A DNA stretch of 64,000 nt from Candidatus Zixiibacteriota bacterium (GTDB lineage: Bacteria > Zixibacteria > MSB-5A5 > GN15 > FEB-12), in the NCBI GenBank assembly GCA_024278935.1, contig JAJRSF010000024.1, positions 30,877 to 94,876 on the forward strand, in the 5' to 3' direction. Shown here piece by piece: positions 19,277 through 29,691 of the stretch. The stretch's first letter is position 1. Every line of letters starts with the position of its first letter. The notes under the pieces were generated by a model. It ran no database searches, was not told the DNA's origin, and was given only the letters and a program-made list of their open reading frames with translations. A program made the translations under genes and the position numbers.

Positions 19277-20056
19277 TTGGAACAATACAATTCAGATACA
19301 CCATTAGCAGAACTGCCTGTCACAAAATTTGATATTTTTAAACAACAATTTTGGAATGTTAATTTTCAAGTTTCTAAAATGACTTATTTCTGTTTGGCTT
19401 TTATTTTTCTTTTTGTTTCTCAAGCATTTTTTGGTGACACAACTGACTTGTTTGCCAATATGGATGAAACGATAAGAATATTCACATACATCGTGACTAT
19501 CATATCTCTTTGGATTTTATATGGGGTTATTTATTTAGCTGTTATAAAAGAGAAGACAACAGTCAATAGTATCGGTTTGGTAAAGCTTCGTGTTTTAGAT
19601 TTTGCCCGCGGTTTTGCAATACTGATGGCTCTCTTTGTAATCGCAACGATATTGACTTATTTCATGGCTCAGCTCGGGTATGTAATACCAGGTGAAGTAG
19701 AGATGTTTCTCCCTCAGGAATTATTTGGAAAATTGTTATGGGTAGTCATGTCGTTTACGGCAGGGTTTTGTGAAGAGGCTGTTTTTCGGGGATATTTAAT
19801 GACTCGGATTCGTCTGCTTGGAAAATTCAATAGTTGGACTGTACCGGTAATTTTGTCATCACTGTTTTTTGGCATCCCACATTTGTATCAGGGGCTTGCC
19901 GGTGTTGTTGTGATAACTGCTGTTGGAGCTCTTTTTGCGGTTTCTTATGTTCGCTATAAAACAATCTGGCCGGCAGTTATAGCTCACTTTTTCTTAGACT
20001 TCTTAAATCTCTTTATTCCTTGGTTTGAATCTCTGTTTGAAAGAATAATGGGATAA
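19277..20056 (+). CDS. CPBP family intramembrane metalloprotease
   Basis: FCEEAVFRGYLMTRI, SSLFFGIPHLYQG, PAVIAHFFLDF motifs; TTG start. Confidence 0.85.
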   Translation: MEQYNSDTPLAELPVTKFDIFKQQFWNVNFQVSKMTYFCLAFIFLFVSQAFFGDTTDLFANMDETIRIFTYIVTIISLWILYGVIYLAVIKEKTTVNSIGLVKLRVLDFARGFAILMALFVIATILTYFMAQLGYVIPGEVEMFLPQELFGKLLWVVMSFTAGFCEEAVFRGYLMTRIRLLGKFNSWTVPVILSSLFFGIPHLYQGLAGVVVITAVGALFAVSYVRYKTIWPAVIAHFFLDFLNLFIPWFESLFERIMG

Positions 20057-20057
20057 A

Positions 20058-22787
20058 TTATTTAAGCAGCATCATTTTTTTCATCTCAGCAAATTTCTCA
20101 GTTTCCATTTTATAGCAATAAATTCCCGACGCAACCCGATTGTTATATTGGTTAGTAGCATCCCAAGTTACCGTATGCAGACCTGCGTTCAAATCTGACT
20201 CGACCAATGTTTTGACATGCTGTCCGAGCATATTGAAAACAGAAATTGTCACAAACGAATTCTCAGGCAATCTAAACGAAATTTCGGTCGATGGATTAAA
20301 CGGGTTTGGATAGTTCTGAATCAGTTCAAAGCCGGTTGGAATATTTGGTTCGTTATCATCTATATCAGTTGCGAGATATATCGTATTGTTGGCGTAAATA
20401 TTTATACCGTTTGCTCGTGGGTCAGCCCAGCAGTACCAAGCTCTTCCGTTGTGTGCCGTTGAGAAAGGAGTTGCCATAAACTCCGGTGAATCATTTGATA
20501 CTTTTTTGTTTAAACTTATCGCTATAAACAGATCGTCAAAAATCTGGGAGTAAATTTCTTTTGAACCGTTTCGAGTATCAACCCAAGTAACGCTTATGTA
20601 GTCATTGTTGCTGACGGAGATATGAGCATCGACAGCATCGGAATCTTGTATATCCAAAATTTCAAAAGGTGCCGTGAGCTCGGTGCCATCGGATGAATAC
20701 TCAGCGAGAAAGAGTCTTCGGTTTGTTTCGAGGGTACCATAGACAACAACGATATTACCATTTTGTTTGAGAGCAACAGAAATTTGTTCAATTACAAATC
20801 CATTAGTCGGGAAAGTTTTTTCAAAGGTTGCTCCTAAAGAACCATTGCTGAGATATTGGATTGATTTGAATTTTCTCGGTACGAGTTCTTTTTCAAGATA
20901 ACTGATATAAAAATTTGAGGCATTATCTACTGTGACTTGTAAATCGGTAATGGTGCTGTCGGTTAAATCATTTGAGATTAGAAAATCGGCACCATCTAGA
21001 GAACCATCAGTGGCAAGCCATTGACCGTAGACTTGGTTTGTGCCATCTCTTTTATCCAGCCAAACAATAAGAGCTTTGCCATTTGAATTGATTGCTGCTT
21101 TTGTAGATTTTTTGAAATCAGTAGTAGAGCTATCAGAGACTAAAAATTCATTTTCAGAAAACAGACCAAATTCAGTACCAAACCGTGCGAAGATTCGTTG
21201 TCCTGAAACTGTGTTGATTACTCGGTTATCAACCCATGTGACAAGCGATTTCTTCTGTGTGATAGAGGCTGCTATTGCAGGCTCGGTCTGCAACGTTGCA
21301 CCAACGTCCTGATTGACTTTGATATTAGTGTAGAGACGGATCCCCGTGTTTGAAATAGTTTGGATATAAATATCACCGGCATCGTTGCGTCGGTCTTCAA
21401 AGACAATCAAATTGTACCAATCGGTCGAGACTGTCATTTGTGGATTAAGAGAGATAGCACCTATGGAATCGTCATTTGCTTTGAGTTCTTCAGGTAAGAT
21501 TGCATTGTGGGTGTCATCAAAAATATTGAGAAAGATATCAGAGTTATCAATAGCAAATTCTGACCAGCTTATAATATGTTGATCTGTGGAATTAAAACAA
21601 AGAGATGGTTCCCATCGTCGTCCGGTTGCTGAACTGTTCATAACCAGTTTACTTCCGATCGGGATAAAAGCACTAGAGAAGTCCTGCATGTTGATATAGT
21701 TCTGCGGTCCAAACGATGCCCATACTGCTGAAAGTTGATCGGCTCTGTCTTTGGCAAAGTTGAGATTCCAATTTATAAAGAGAGTATCTGCTGTTGAAAT
21801 AAGTTGGTTGCTACCGACAAGTCCAGCAAGAGATGAGTATACTTGGAAGAACCCTTCCTGTCCTTCACGTTGGTCGATCCATCCGATGACAAAAGTATCG
21901 CCAGAGATGAAACTTACTTCGGGAGCGAACTGGTTGGAGGCATCAAACGGTGGTGGAACGATTGCAAATTCAGAACCGATTGCGGTTCCTGCTCCGTTAA
22001 AGAGTCGAGCATAAATATCTGCTCTGCTGTTTCGGTAATCTTCCCATGCGATAAGGAAATTGCCCGATGGGTCAATGTCGACTGATGGTACCCAATGGGA
22101 AGTGGAGCCACCATCAGCGTTTGCTGATGAAGGTCCAAATATTGAGACAGCCGTTTCATTGTATAGTCGATATTCAATCGTCGAACCTGCGATAGAGTAG
22201 TTTTCCCAAGCGATAGCAATTTTTCCACTCGGATAAACGGCAGCATCAAATGGTCCTGCAAAAGTCGCCCCAGCTGTATCGTTTACCAAAAATGTCGGAA
22301 TATCAATTGTGAGGTCAGAGTTATATCTGCTGGCGTAGATAAGCCCTTCGGAACTGTTTCTGAAAAAGAGATACACTTTCCCCAAAGAATCTATCCGTGC
22401 AATAGGTTCTATAAAATCAGAACCGATTGGTGAAGATGCCACAAGTTGGTTGGTGCCGATAGGTTGACCAAGGGCATCATAGCGTTGCCAGAATATTTTA
22501 TTACTTCCATTACGGTCATCATCGAAAATAACAAGCCAACTGCTGTCAATCAGAATCAGAGCGACTGAATTATCCTGTCTGAATTTGGATGGTGCCGTCG
22601 ATAAAGATACCGCAAGATCAGAAAAACTGCTTAATAACGACTGGATGGAATTTACAGAATTATCTAAGATTCGACGGTTCTGTAAATCGAAATTTTGAAA
22701 CCTATCAGCATGTTCGCTGTTTCTATCAAAGCCAAAGGCAGAACCTGCCAGTATTATAGTTAACGCTAAAACAAAATATTTTTGCAT
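20058..22787 (-). CDS. Large secreted beta-propeller protein with T9SS type A-like C-terminal sorting domain
   Basis: Signal peptide; FELIQNYPNPFNPSTEISFRLPENSFVTISVFNMLGQHVKTLVES...GLHTVTWDATN...VASGIYCYKMETEKFAEMKKMMLLK. Confidence 0.85.
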   Translation of the reverse strand: MQKYFVLALTIILAGSAFGFDRNSEHADRFQNFDLQNRRILDNSVNSIQSLLSSFSDLAVSLSTAPSKFRQDNSVALILIDSSWLVIFDDDRNGSNKIFWQRYDALGQPIGTNQLVASSPIGSDFIEPIARIDSLGKVYLFFRNSSEGLIYASRYNSDLTIDIPTFLVNDTAGATFAGPFDAAVYPSGKIAIAWENYSIAGSTIEYRLYNETAVSIFGPSSANADGGSTSHWVPSVDIDPSGNFLIAWEDYRNSRADIYARLFNGAGTAIGSEFAIVPPPFDASNQFAPEVSFISGDTFVIGWIDQREGQEGFFQVYSSLAGLVGSNQLISTADTLFINWNLNFAKDRADQLSAVWASFGPQNYINMQDFSSAFIPIGSKLVMNSSATGRRWEPSLCFNSTDQHIISWSEFAIDNSDIFLNIFDDTHNAILPEELKANDDSIGAISLNPQMTVSTDWYNLIVFEDRRNDAGDIYIQTISNTGIRLYTNIKVNQDVGATLQTEPAIAASITQKKSLVTWVDNRVINTVSGQRIFARFGTEFGLFSENEFLVSDSSTTDFKKSTKAAINSNGKALIVWLDKRDGTNQVYGQWLATDGSLDGADFLISNDLTDSTITDLQVTVDNASNFYISYLEKELVPRKFKSIQYLSNGSLGATFEKTFPTNGFVIEQISVALKQNGNIVVVYGTLETNRRLFLAEYSSDGTELTAPFEILDIQDSDAVDAHISVSNNDYISVTWVDTRNGSKEIYSQIFDDLFIAISLNKKVSNDSPEFMATPFSTAHNGRAWYCWADPRANGINIYANNTIYLATDIDDNEPNIPTGFELIQNYPNPFNPSTEISFRLPENSFVTISVFNMLGQHVKTLVESDLNAGLHTVTWDATNQYNNRVASGIYCYKMETEKFAEMKKMMLLK

Positions 22788-23127
22788 ACTTACCCCGTAT
22801 TATCTATTTCCTATCTATAAATGCAAATAAAATGCCCTTTTGAAAAGAATTATTATAAAAAACGCAATATTAACGGCAAAATATTTTTCCTCGTAAATCA
22901 CTGCCCTGTAGCTGTTTAATAAAAGTGGTTTTTGAGAGTGATTTCATACCAATATTATAACATAAATTAGTGTGAAATAGTTTTCATTATAAGGATAATA
23001 TAATATCGCAATTTTTACACTTTTTACTGGAAAAGTAAGATATTTTGTGTAGCTTGAACAACTTAGGCAACTTATAGGCATAAATGTCGTAAAACAAGTA
23101 GGTAATAATGCCTTATATAATTGAAAG

Positions 23128-25218
23128 ATGAACGTAATGATGCTCCAAGAGAACAATAATGCTCAACTGACCAGACAGTTGAGAACAAAAACCCATCCAT
23201 GGGACGGCGATGTCGAAGACAGACGCTCACGTATGGTATGGGTTTCTCTCCTCATTACCGCCTTTGTTTTACTTCTCTTTCAATCATCAAATGCTCAGAA
23301 AGTTATATTTTTCCCGGAACCGGAATTTACCGAAGTTGAGGTTGTAGCTCCTGTCAATCAGCTCACAGATTCCGAACGCCGTGCCGCTGAAGATTATCAG
23401 GAAATAATGGAAAAATTAAGTTTTCTAATCCGGCATCATATAGAATATTTTTCAAATTATGAAGAATTTGAAGGTCGGAAATATCAGAACTTACTTTTGA
23501 AAATTCTTATCAGCCTTGAAAAAGGAAACTACTGTGGCGATGTACCCCGTCTTACTTCTGATTTAACGACTCTGAAAACATCATTAAAAAAAGAAGAGAA
23601 ATATCTTGAAAATGATAGGTCTTTACGAAAGTTATATAAAAACGTACGCACTTTACGGTCTGACTTAGATATGATTCAAGAGATGCTTGATGAGGAAATA
23701 GTTGATCAACTGGCTGACCATGAGTCATCACTTTCAGATATAAAAATATTTTTAAAACAATCTCACGATTTTGCAAAGCAAAAAGAAGAATATCAAATTG
23801 CGATGTATGAAATTCAGGAACTGCTGCAAACCGAAGTAAGTAATTTTTTAGTCATGAAAGAAAGCTTACAAATTAACTTTGATGAATCAAAGTTGGAAGA
23901 GCTACTTGAGGCTAAAGAGTTACAAGAAGAATTTGGTGAAATTATTGAAATGTTAGTAACGCTTAACTTAAAAGAACATGATATTACTTTTTTATTACAT
24001 GACCTCGATGATTTGAGAGACCCCCCAGTTCCGCCGGTTCCACCTGTACGAGTACCATATCCTGAACGTCATTCCAGTGACTATGCGATATTCTCGAATC
24101 AATACAAAGATTCTATTTTAGTGAAATCATCGAAGGCTCCAATTATCATACAGAATAAGATTGGTAATGTTGAAATCGAAGGATGGAATAAAAATAAAAT
24201 TTTAGCAGAGTATAGATACGAAGTTACTTCGGATACCGAAGAAGATTCCGAAGATTTTTTAGAATCTATAACTTTAGAGATAACGTCTGATAAGTCCGGT
24301 ATTCATATATCAACCGGTTTTCCTGATTTGCACAATACAAAACGTCAGGTTTTACATAGTTCCATGGTTTTGTACGTTCCCCAAAGAAACAGGATAGATA
24401 TAACCAATTCATTTGGTAGAACCGAGATCAGAGATATTCGTAATGATATAAATTTGCGTACCAAGAATTCAGACATTTTTGTAACTGATATTGACGGTAA
24501 CGTTACTTCAGAGAGCAGACAAGGAAGCAGTTACTTTAGCGACATCCAAGGCAGTGTACAAATAGCCAGTAACCGTGGCAAAGTAACTTTGGAGGATCTG
24601 AGTTCAACAATCAATGTTTCTAATTCTCATGCACCTATTTATCTGAATGACTGTGAGGGTGATGTTACTTTGACGAACTCTGCTGAAATTATAGTTACCG
24701 ATCATACCGGTGATGTGTATATACAAAATGAAAATGGTCAGACAACGGTTGAATCACTAGACGGTGACTTAACATTGTCCGGTTCTTATAAGCCTTTTAA
24801 AATTAGTAATGTAAATGGGTCAGTTAATATTGTAAATAAGAATGGTGCTGTCATGTTATCAGACATCACAGGTAAATCAGTTGTAATCAATGAAAGTGGT
24901 GTGATAAAAGCTCACAGTATGCAAGGTTCTATAGATTTCACAAACAATGGTGGCGGAATTTATTTTATCGCAAATGATGCTTTAGCCGGAAACTCTATCA
25001 TACGTTCTGATTATGGGATGGTAAATATTGTTTTATTGGATGAGTCGAATATACTGATGAAAGCCTCTACCGAAGGTGGTTCGATTATTAGTAATTTTGA
25101 TGCTAAGACCAAAAAAGATGATTTCATATCTTCGACAACAATTGGTATTGGTAACAAGTCGAAAAAGCTTGAGGTTACAGGAATCAACGCCACGATAATT
25201 ATCAAAGCTAGCGAATAA
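23128..25218 (+). CDS. Membrane-anchored coiled-coil protein with DUF4097-like beta-helix domain
   Basis: N-terminal TM, coiled coil, VPPVPPV linker, then repeated V.I.N..G.V.L.D..G beta-helix pattern. Confidence 0.6.
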   Translation: MNVMMLQENNNAQLTRQLRTKTHPWDGDVEDRRSRMVWVSLLITAFVLLLFQSSNAQKVIFFPEPEFTEVEVVAPVNQLTDSERRAAEDYQEIMEKLSFLIRHHIEYFSNYEEFEGRKYQNLLLKILISLEKGNYCGDVPRLTSDLTTLKTSLKKEEKYLENDRSLRKLYKNVRTLRSDLDMIQEMLDEEIVDQLADHESSLSDIKIFLKQSHDFAKQKEEYQIAMYEIQELLQTEVSNFLVMKESLQINFDESKLEELLEAKELQEEFGEIIEMLVTLNLKEHDITFLLHDLDDLRDPPVPPVPPVRVPYPERHSSDYAIFSNQYKDSILVKSSKAPIIIQNKIGNVEIEGWNKNKILAEYRYEVTSDTEEDSEDFLESITLEITSDKSGIHISTGFPDLHNTKRQVLHSSMVLYVPQRNRIDITNSFGRTEIRDIRNDINLRTKNSDIFVTDIDGNVTSESRQGSSYFSDIQGSVQIASNRGKVTLEDLSSTINVSNSHAPIYLNDCEGDVTLTNSAEIIVTDHTGDVYIQNENGQTTVESLDGDLTLSGSYKPFKISNVNGSVNIVNKNGAVMLSDITGKSVVINESGVIKAHSMQGSIDFTNNGGGIYFIANDALAGNSIIRSDYGMVNIVLLDESNILMKASTEGGSIISNFDAKTKKDDFISSTTIGIGNKSKKLEVTGINATIIIKASE

Positions 25219-25246
25219 AAAAAACCGGTCTTTAAACCGGCTTTTA
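25219..25246. terminator. Probable bidirectional terminator between convergent genes
   Basis: AAAAAAACCGGTCTTTAAACCGGCTTTT. Confidence 0.6.
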
Positions 25247-25267
25247 AATAATCAATTAAATTTCAAA

Positions 25268-26581
25268 TCAAGTTGCTATACTATTTTCATGCTGTTCATT
25301 TATGGTAGCAAGTGATTCTTTTATTTTCTTTTCAATATCCAAGATATAGGCATCGTCATGATAGACAACTGTCTTGAATTCTGAAAGATTTCTCAACTCT
25401 TGTAAAACAAGTTGGATTGTATTGACACCGGTGATGATAACTTCAAGAGATGAATCCATCTTATTATTTTTATCAACAATAGTTCCTTTTGACAATGAAA
25501 ATTCTAAAAGTTGCGTTCGCCCTAAAATAGTTGCGGCAGCATTATTAATATAATGATTGAAAGTCGCCGTTATTGTATTGACTGCTTCAAGTGATGCTTT
25601 TTCAATTTTTGATTGTGTGATTTCTTTTTGCATCGTGGCATTTTCTGAAAGCAAATTTTCGACTGTCATATATTGACGATAGAGCATTTTGTTTGCTTCA
25701 AGCAGAATTTCACTTGTAGAACCTATTTCTATTTCCAAGAAACTTGCTTCATCAACAACTTTAGCAATAATACTTTCTTCAAGATCCTTCACTTGCTCAA
25801 CGGATAATTTGAGATTTTTCCGTATTATTTCCTTCTGTTCGATATTATACGCGGAATTATTATTCACCGTCAGTATCGAAAATTTTGCGGTCTTGTTGGC
25901 AAGTGCAATAATTTGTGGCAGAAGAAAATCTTTATCATCTTCATCAGGAGGGAAATTATTATGATGCTGTCCGACTGCACCTGTAATAACAGTTGGGATT
26001 TTCCACTGATCAAGCAGGAACTGTCCTACCCGAGCGTGGTTAGTACTCCAGCTATTTTCTTCAAGTTCAATAAGATGTTCACCTGATTCGGCTTGGTTCC
26101 AGATAGATTTGAATTTATCCGAGAATGATTTTTCTAAAACTAATAGTCCAATATCATGTAAGATTCCGGCAATAAATGCCTCTTCAACTCGAGGATACCT
26201 GATAGCTTCAGCGATTGATCTTGCCGCAACGGCAACTTCTAGCGAGTGTCGCCAGAACCGAGTTCTGTCAATTGATGATTCCCATTTATCGGTCATGTCG
26301 TAAATCGAGGTTGATAATGTAAGGGCTGCGACTGCTCTAGTTCCGAGAGTCATCACCGCTTGGGAGACAGTTGTGATTTCACGACCTGCTCCATAAAATG
26401 GAGAGTTTACAATCCGAAGCATTTTGGCTGTCAAAGCCGGGTCGCGTGAGATTACATTTGCCAAGTCATTGGCGTTGGAGTTTTCATCTTTTAAAATTCT
26501 CAAAACTTCGGTTAAAGTTTGAGGAAGAGATGTAAGCTCTTTGTGGTCTTCAATAATTTTGTTATAAATATCAGTATTCAT
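25268..26581 (-). CDS. HDOD domain-containing protein with C-terminal histidine-kinase dimerisation-like helix
   Basis: DLANVISRDPALTAKMLRIVNSPFYG, AVMTLGTRAVAALTL, EEAFIAGILHDIGLLVLE. Confidence 0.85.
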   Translation of the reverse strand: MNTDIYNKIIEDHKELTSLPQTLTEVLRILKDENSNANDLANVISRDPALTAKMLRIVNSPFYGAGREITTVSQAVMTLGTRAVAALTLSTSIYDMTDKWESSIDRTRFWRHSLEVAVAARSIAEAIRYPRVEEAFIAGILHDIGLLVLEKSFSDKFKSIWNQAESGEHLIELEENSWSTNHARVGQFLLDQWKIPTVITGAVGQHHNNFPPDEDDKDFLLPQIIALANKTAKFSILTVNNNSAYNIEQKEIIRKNLKLSVEQVKDLEESIIAKVVDEASFLEIEIGSTSEILLEANKMLYRQYMTVENLLSENATMQKEITQSKIEKASLEAVNTITATFNHYINNAAATILGRTQLLEFSLSKGTIVDKNNKMDSSLEVIITGVNTIQLVLQELRNLSEFKTVVYHDDAYILDIEKKIKESLATINEQHENSIAT

Positions 26582-26676
26582 GAGAAATCCTTTTCTTACT
26601 TAAGAATATCGGTATGAGACTGATTTAGTTTACAATAATAGGTGAGATTAGGCCTATTTTCGTTATTTAGGAAAGG

Positions 26677-27612
26677 CTATTTATCAGATTCTGTGTCTGA
26701 TGCTTGCAAAACAGATTTCAGTTTGAGTGAGGAAAATTTGTCAAATCCGGCACTCATGATTTCATCCTGAAAACCACATAAATCGGTGCTATCTGCTTCA
26801 AGCAGGGCTAGAGCGGCAGACAGTTTTAAACTACCTGTTGAAGTATGAAAAGTCTGGTATAAAATATCAATTGCGATATCTGTTTTTATTTTGCCTAAGA
26901 TTTGACAACCTAATGAACTGACAAAACTATTTTGAGAGAATAAAGAATCGCCGAGTGATTCAGCAATATAAGTAGAGTCTAGTTTCAGAAGTGCTTCTGC
27001 GGCTGACATTCTTGCTCCGTAAAAATCGTCACCAAGTTGGTGAATCAAAAGTTGGACAGATTCTAAGATTTTCATTTTCCCGGATGAAACCGCGGCTGAT
27101 TTTCGCACCTGCCCGATTTCATCGTTGAAAGCAAACAGAACGGCATCATCGGCTTTGTTATCAGCAATATCTCCGACGGAACCAATCGCTTGGTCGCGAA
27201 CCTGCCAACGAGAATGGTCAGCTATTGCGATGAGTGCATCGACTGCCGATGAATCTTTGATGTCACCTAAAGCAGTGCAGACCCTTTGGACAATAAGTCC
27301 GTTCGGGTTTTTTAAAGATGTGATAAGATATGGAACCGCACCTGCCCCTATTGCTTTGAAGATATTATTTACCGTTAATCTTTCACGGGCAGATTTTGTG
27401 TCGAGTTTATCAACTAAGATTGGGACAATGACAGATCCTAAAGACGCTAACTCTTCAATGGTAGGTTTTACTAAGTCGCGATATTTTAGTTCGCCCGATG
27501 ATGCTATGACAAAAAGTGAATCGACTTGTTTTTTCAAAGTAGATTGTGCGGTACTATTTGTAGTTATAGATAAAACAAGAAGAAGTATCAGAAGTGAAAC
27601 TTTATTTCTCAT
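26677..27612 (-). CDS. Secreted HEAT-repeat protein
   Basis: Signal peptide; repeated VPILVDKL, VDALIAIADHSRWQVRDQAIGSVGDI, VQLLIHQLGDDFYGARMSAAEALLKL. Confidence 0.8.
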   Translation of the reverse strand: MRNKVSLLILLLVLSITTNSTAQSTLKKQVDSLFVIASSGELKYRDLVKPTIEELASLGSVIVPILVDKLDTKSARERLTVNNIFKAIGAGAVPYLITSLKNPNGLIVQRVCTALGDIKDSSAVDALIAIADHSRWQVRDQAIGSVGDIADNKADDAVLFAFNDEIGQVRKSAAVSSGKMKILESVQLLIHQLGDDFYGARMSAAEALLKLDSTYIAESLGDSLFSQNSFVSSLGCQILGKIKTDIAIDILYQTFHTSTGSLKLSAALALLEADSTDLCGFQDEIMSAGFDKFSSLKLKSVLQASDTESDK

Positions 27613-29578
27613 CTTTTACCTCAGTAGAATCTTTTTTAATCGTTTCAATATCTATTCCACCACCCCATTTGGAATTAGTTTTCCAATAGAAATTATCCTG
27701 ACCATTGCCGAAATATTGGTCTGTACCACTTAAGTCTATAAACAGTCCGATAGAACCAAAATCACGACGAGGGTTGCCGTAGCCTTGGGTGTTTTTCGGG
27801 TTCTTGATAAAATAGCGATCATCGCCCTCATTATCAATCAGCACCCCTGCCCCATTTGCTGAGCCAGCACCCTGTGATAAATCAGTAGCGGTATAGGTGT
27901 CGTTGCCGTGACGGTCTAAGATTAGTCCACAGGAATAGTCATGCCCGACTCCCTGCATCAGCCCTTTGCCGAAGTAGACATCGTTGCCGTACTCGTCGAT
28001 AAGTCCGCCCAAAGTCATATGGGTTCCACATCCCTGACCATATTGAAAACAGTTGTAGCTATCGTTGCCTGATGAATCGTAAATAATTCCGAGTGACCAC
28101 CAGTAGCTGGCAGCTTGGGCAAAGATGTCGGAGTTGTAGGTGTCGTTTCCGTCAATATCTACTATTGCACCAATACCACCCGAAGCAAATGGACGAAGCC
28201 CGTAGCCGAAACCTTGTGAGAGAGATAAGTAGTGGTCATCGTAGCGAAGAATATCTTTATATTTCCCACCTGCATAATACGAGTCGGCACCTTTGATATC
28301 AAAGATAGAACCGAGTCCTTCGATAAACCCAAACCCTTGGGAAAATAGAGCAGCGTTATACATATCCCGCCCATCTTCATCAATGAGCAGTCCCAGTCCG
28401 AATGAACCGGCACCCTGTACGTGGGTGTCACCGTCGTAGCGGTCATCACCGGAGACATCGTAGAGCATACCCATCCCAAAGAAACCGGAACCGATAGAAA
28501 ATGATTTTGCGTCGTATCGGTCGTTGCCCTCAAAATCAAATAGGAGTCCAACCGAAAGACAGCCTGAGCCTAGGGTGAAATCTGTTTGTGAGCGATAGCT
28601 GTCATTACCGCTTAGGTCGATGATGATAGTTCCGTGGGGATTTTTTGGGTCGTAGGAAAGATCGTAAACATCATCGCCACCAAAGTCTAAAATAAATTTA
28701 TAATCACCGGTGTAATAGTCATTACCTGTTCCACCGATTTTCCATCCTGATTGACGACCTAGATATGCATCAAAATTTATATTGTCAGGAAGTTCGAAAG
28801 CATCGCTTAGAATTTTTGAAGCAGTCGTTGATTTTGATTTAAGGAGTCGACGTAAACTTTGTATTTCAAGCATCAGTTCATTGACCGAAGAAATACCTGC
28901 ATCTATTATAGGGTCTTTGTCAATCTTGATTCCGAATGCAACAAACTGTTCGATATACGCCTCTTCCACTTTTTCAAGTGAATCCATCGCTTCAACAGAA
29001 AGGAGTTCATCGGAAACTCTTTGGACTAACAGTTCTTTGAATTCATGAGTCAAAAATTTCTTTTCATCTTTTGAAAGAAAAGCGAGTGACTTATCAATTG
29101 AACGAGGATAGATAACTTCGATATAGGTTGCTGCTCTGGTTAAGAGTTGATTGAGAGTCATGTCGGTATAGTAGAGATTGTATTTTTTTTGTATTTCTGA
29201 AATATCAGCATAGTATGCTTTTTCACGGCTGGTCTGGTTTTCTTTTTTCATATCGGCAAACAGATACGATGCAACCAAGCCGGGTTGTTTTTTGACATAT
29301 GAACTTTTGAATTTATCAATGTAAGGAATCATGCCAAGAGGTTGCTGCATTAAGTCGGCGACTATTTGGAGGCGGAATGAATCCGGTTCGGTATAGTCGG
29401 TACGAAATGAAATATCTGACGGTTTTAAAGAAAGATATTCAGTCAGATGGTTCAGCCCGAATTGTTCCGGTTTTTCAGACTCTTGGGCGATGAGAGCAGG
29501 CGTTATAATGAGAAAAATTATGATGATGAGTTTTGTCATAGCTATAGTATATGGTTTCTTAGAGGTTATAATCAACAA
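27602..29578 (-). CDS. Secreted protein with about 10 copies of a ~26-aa G(N/D)D.Y solenoid repeat
   Basis: Signal peptide; repeats such as GNDRYDAKSFSIGSGFFGMGMLYDVSGDDRYDGDTHVQGAGSFGLGLLIDEDGRDMY; overlaps the HEAT-repeat gene. Confidence 0.75.
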   Translation of the reverse strand: MLIITSKKPYTIAMTKLIIIIFLIITPALIAQESEKPEQFGLNHLTEYLSLKPSDISFRTDYTEPDSFRLQIVADLMQQPLGMIPYIDKFKSSYVKKQPGLVASYLFADMKKENQTSREKAYYADISEIQKKYNLYYTDMTLNQLLTRAATYIEVIYPRSIDKSLAFLSKDEKKFLTHEFKELLVQRVSDELLSVEAMDSLEKVEEAYIEQFVAFGIKIDKDPIIDAGISSVNELMLEIQSLRRLLKSKSTTASKILSDAFELPDNINFDAYLGRQSGWKIGGTGNDYYTGDYKFILDFGGDDVYDLSYDPKNPHGTIIIDLSGNDSYRSQTDFTLGSGCLSVGLLFDFEGNDRYDAKSFSIGSGFFGMGMLYDVSGDDRYDGDTHVQGAGSFGLGLLIDEDGRDMYNAALFSQGFGFIEGLGSIFDIKGADSYYAGGKYKDILRYDDHYLSLSQGFGYGLRPFASGGIGAIVDIDGNDTYNSDIFAQAASYWWSLGIIYDSSGNDSYNCFQYGQGCGTHMTLGGLIDEYGNDVYFGKGLMQGVGHDYSCGLILDRHGNDTYTATDLSQGAGSANGAGVLIDNEGDDRYFIKNPKNTQGYGNPRRDFGSIGLFIDLSGTDQYFGNGQDNFYWKTNSKWGGGIDIETIKKDSTEVKDEK

Positions 29579-29691
29579 AATTTCTTATTATTAGTATCGG
29601 AAAAAGAGTACAGAAAACTAAGAAAAATTTTGATTTATACTGACATACCTTGTCAGCCTTCTATCCTATATTGTTGACAATAAACTAATCC

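Noticed and set aside
20058-22787. Dedicated new secretion system from the secreted repeat proteins
   Set aside because: The C-terminal domain fits ordinary T9SS type A sorting; no secretion machinery genes are in the window.
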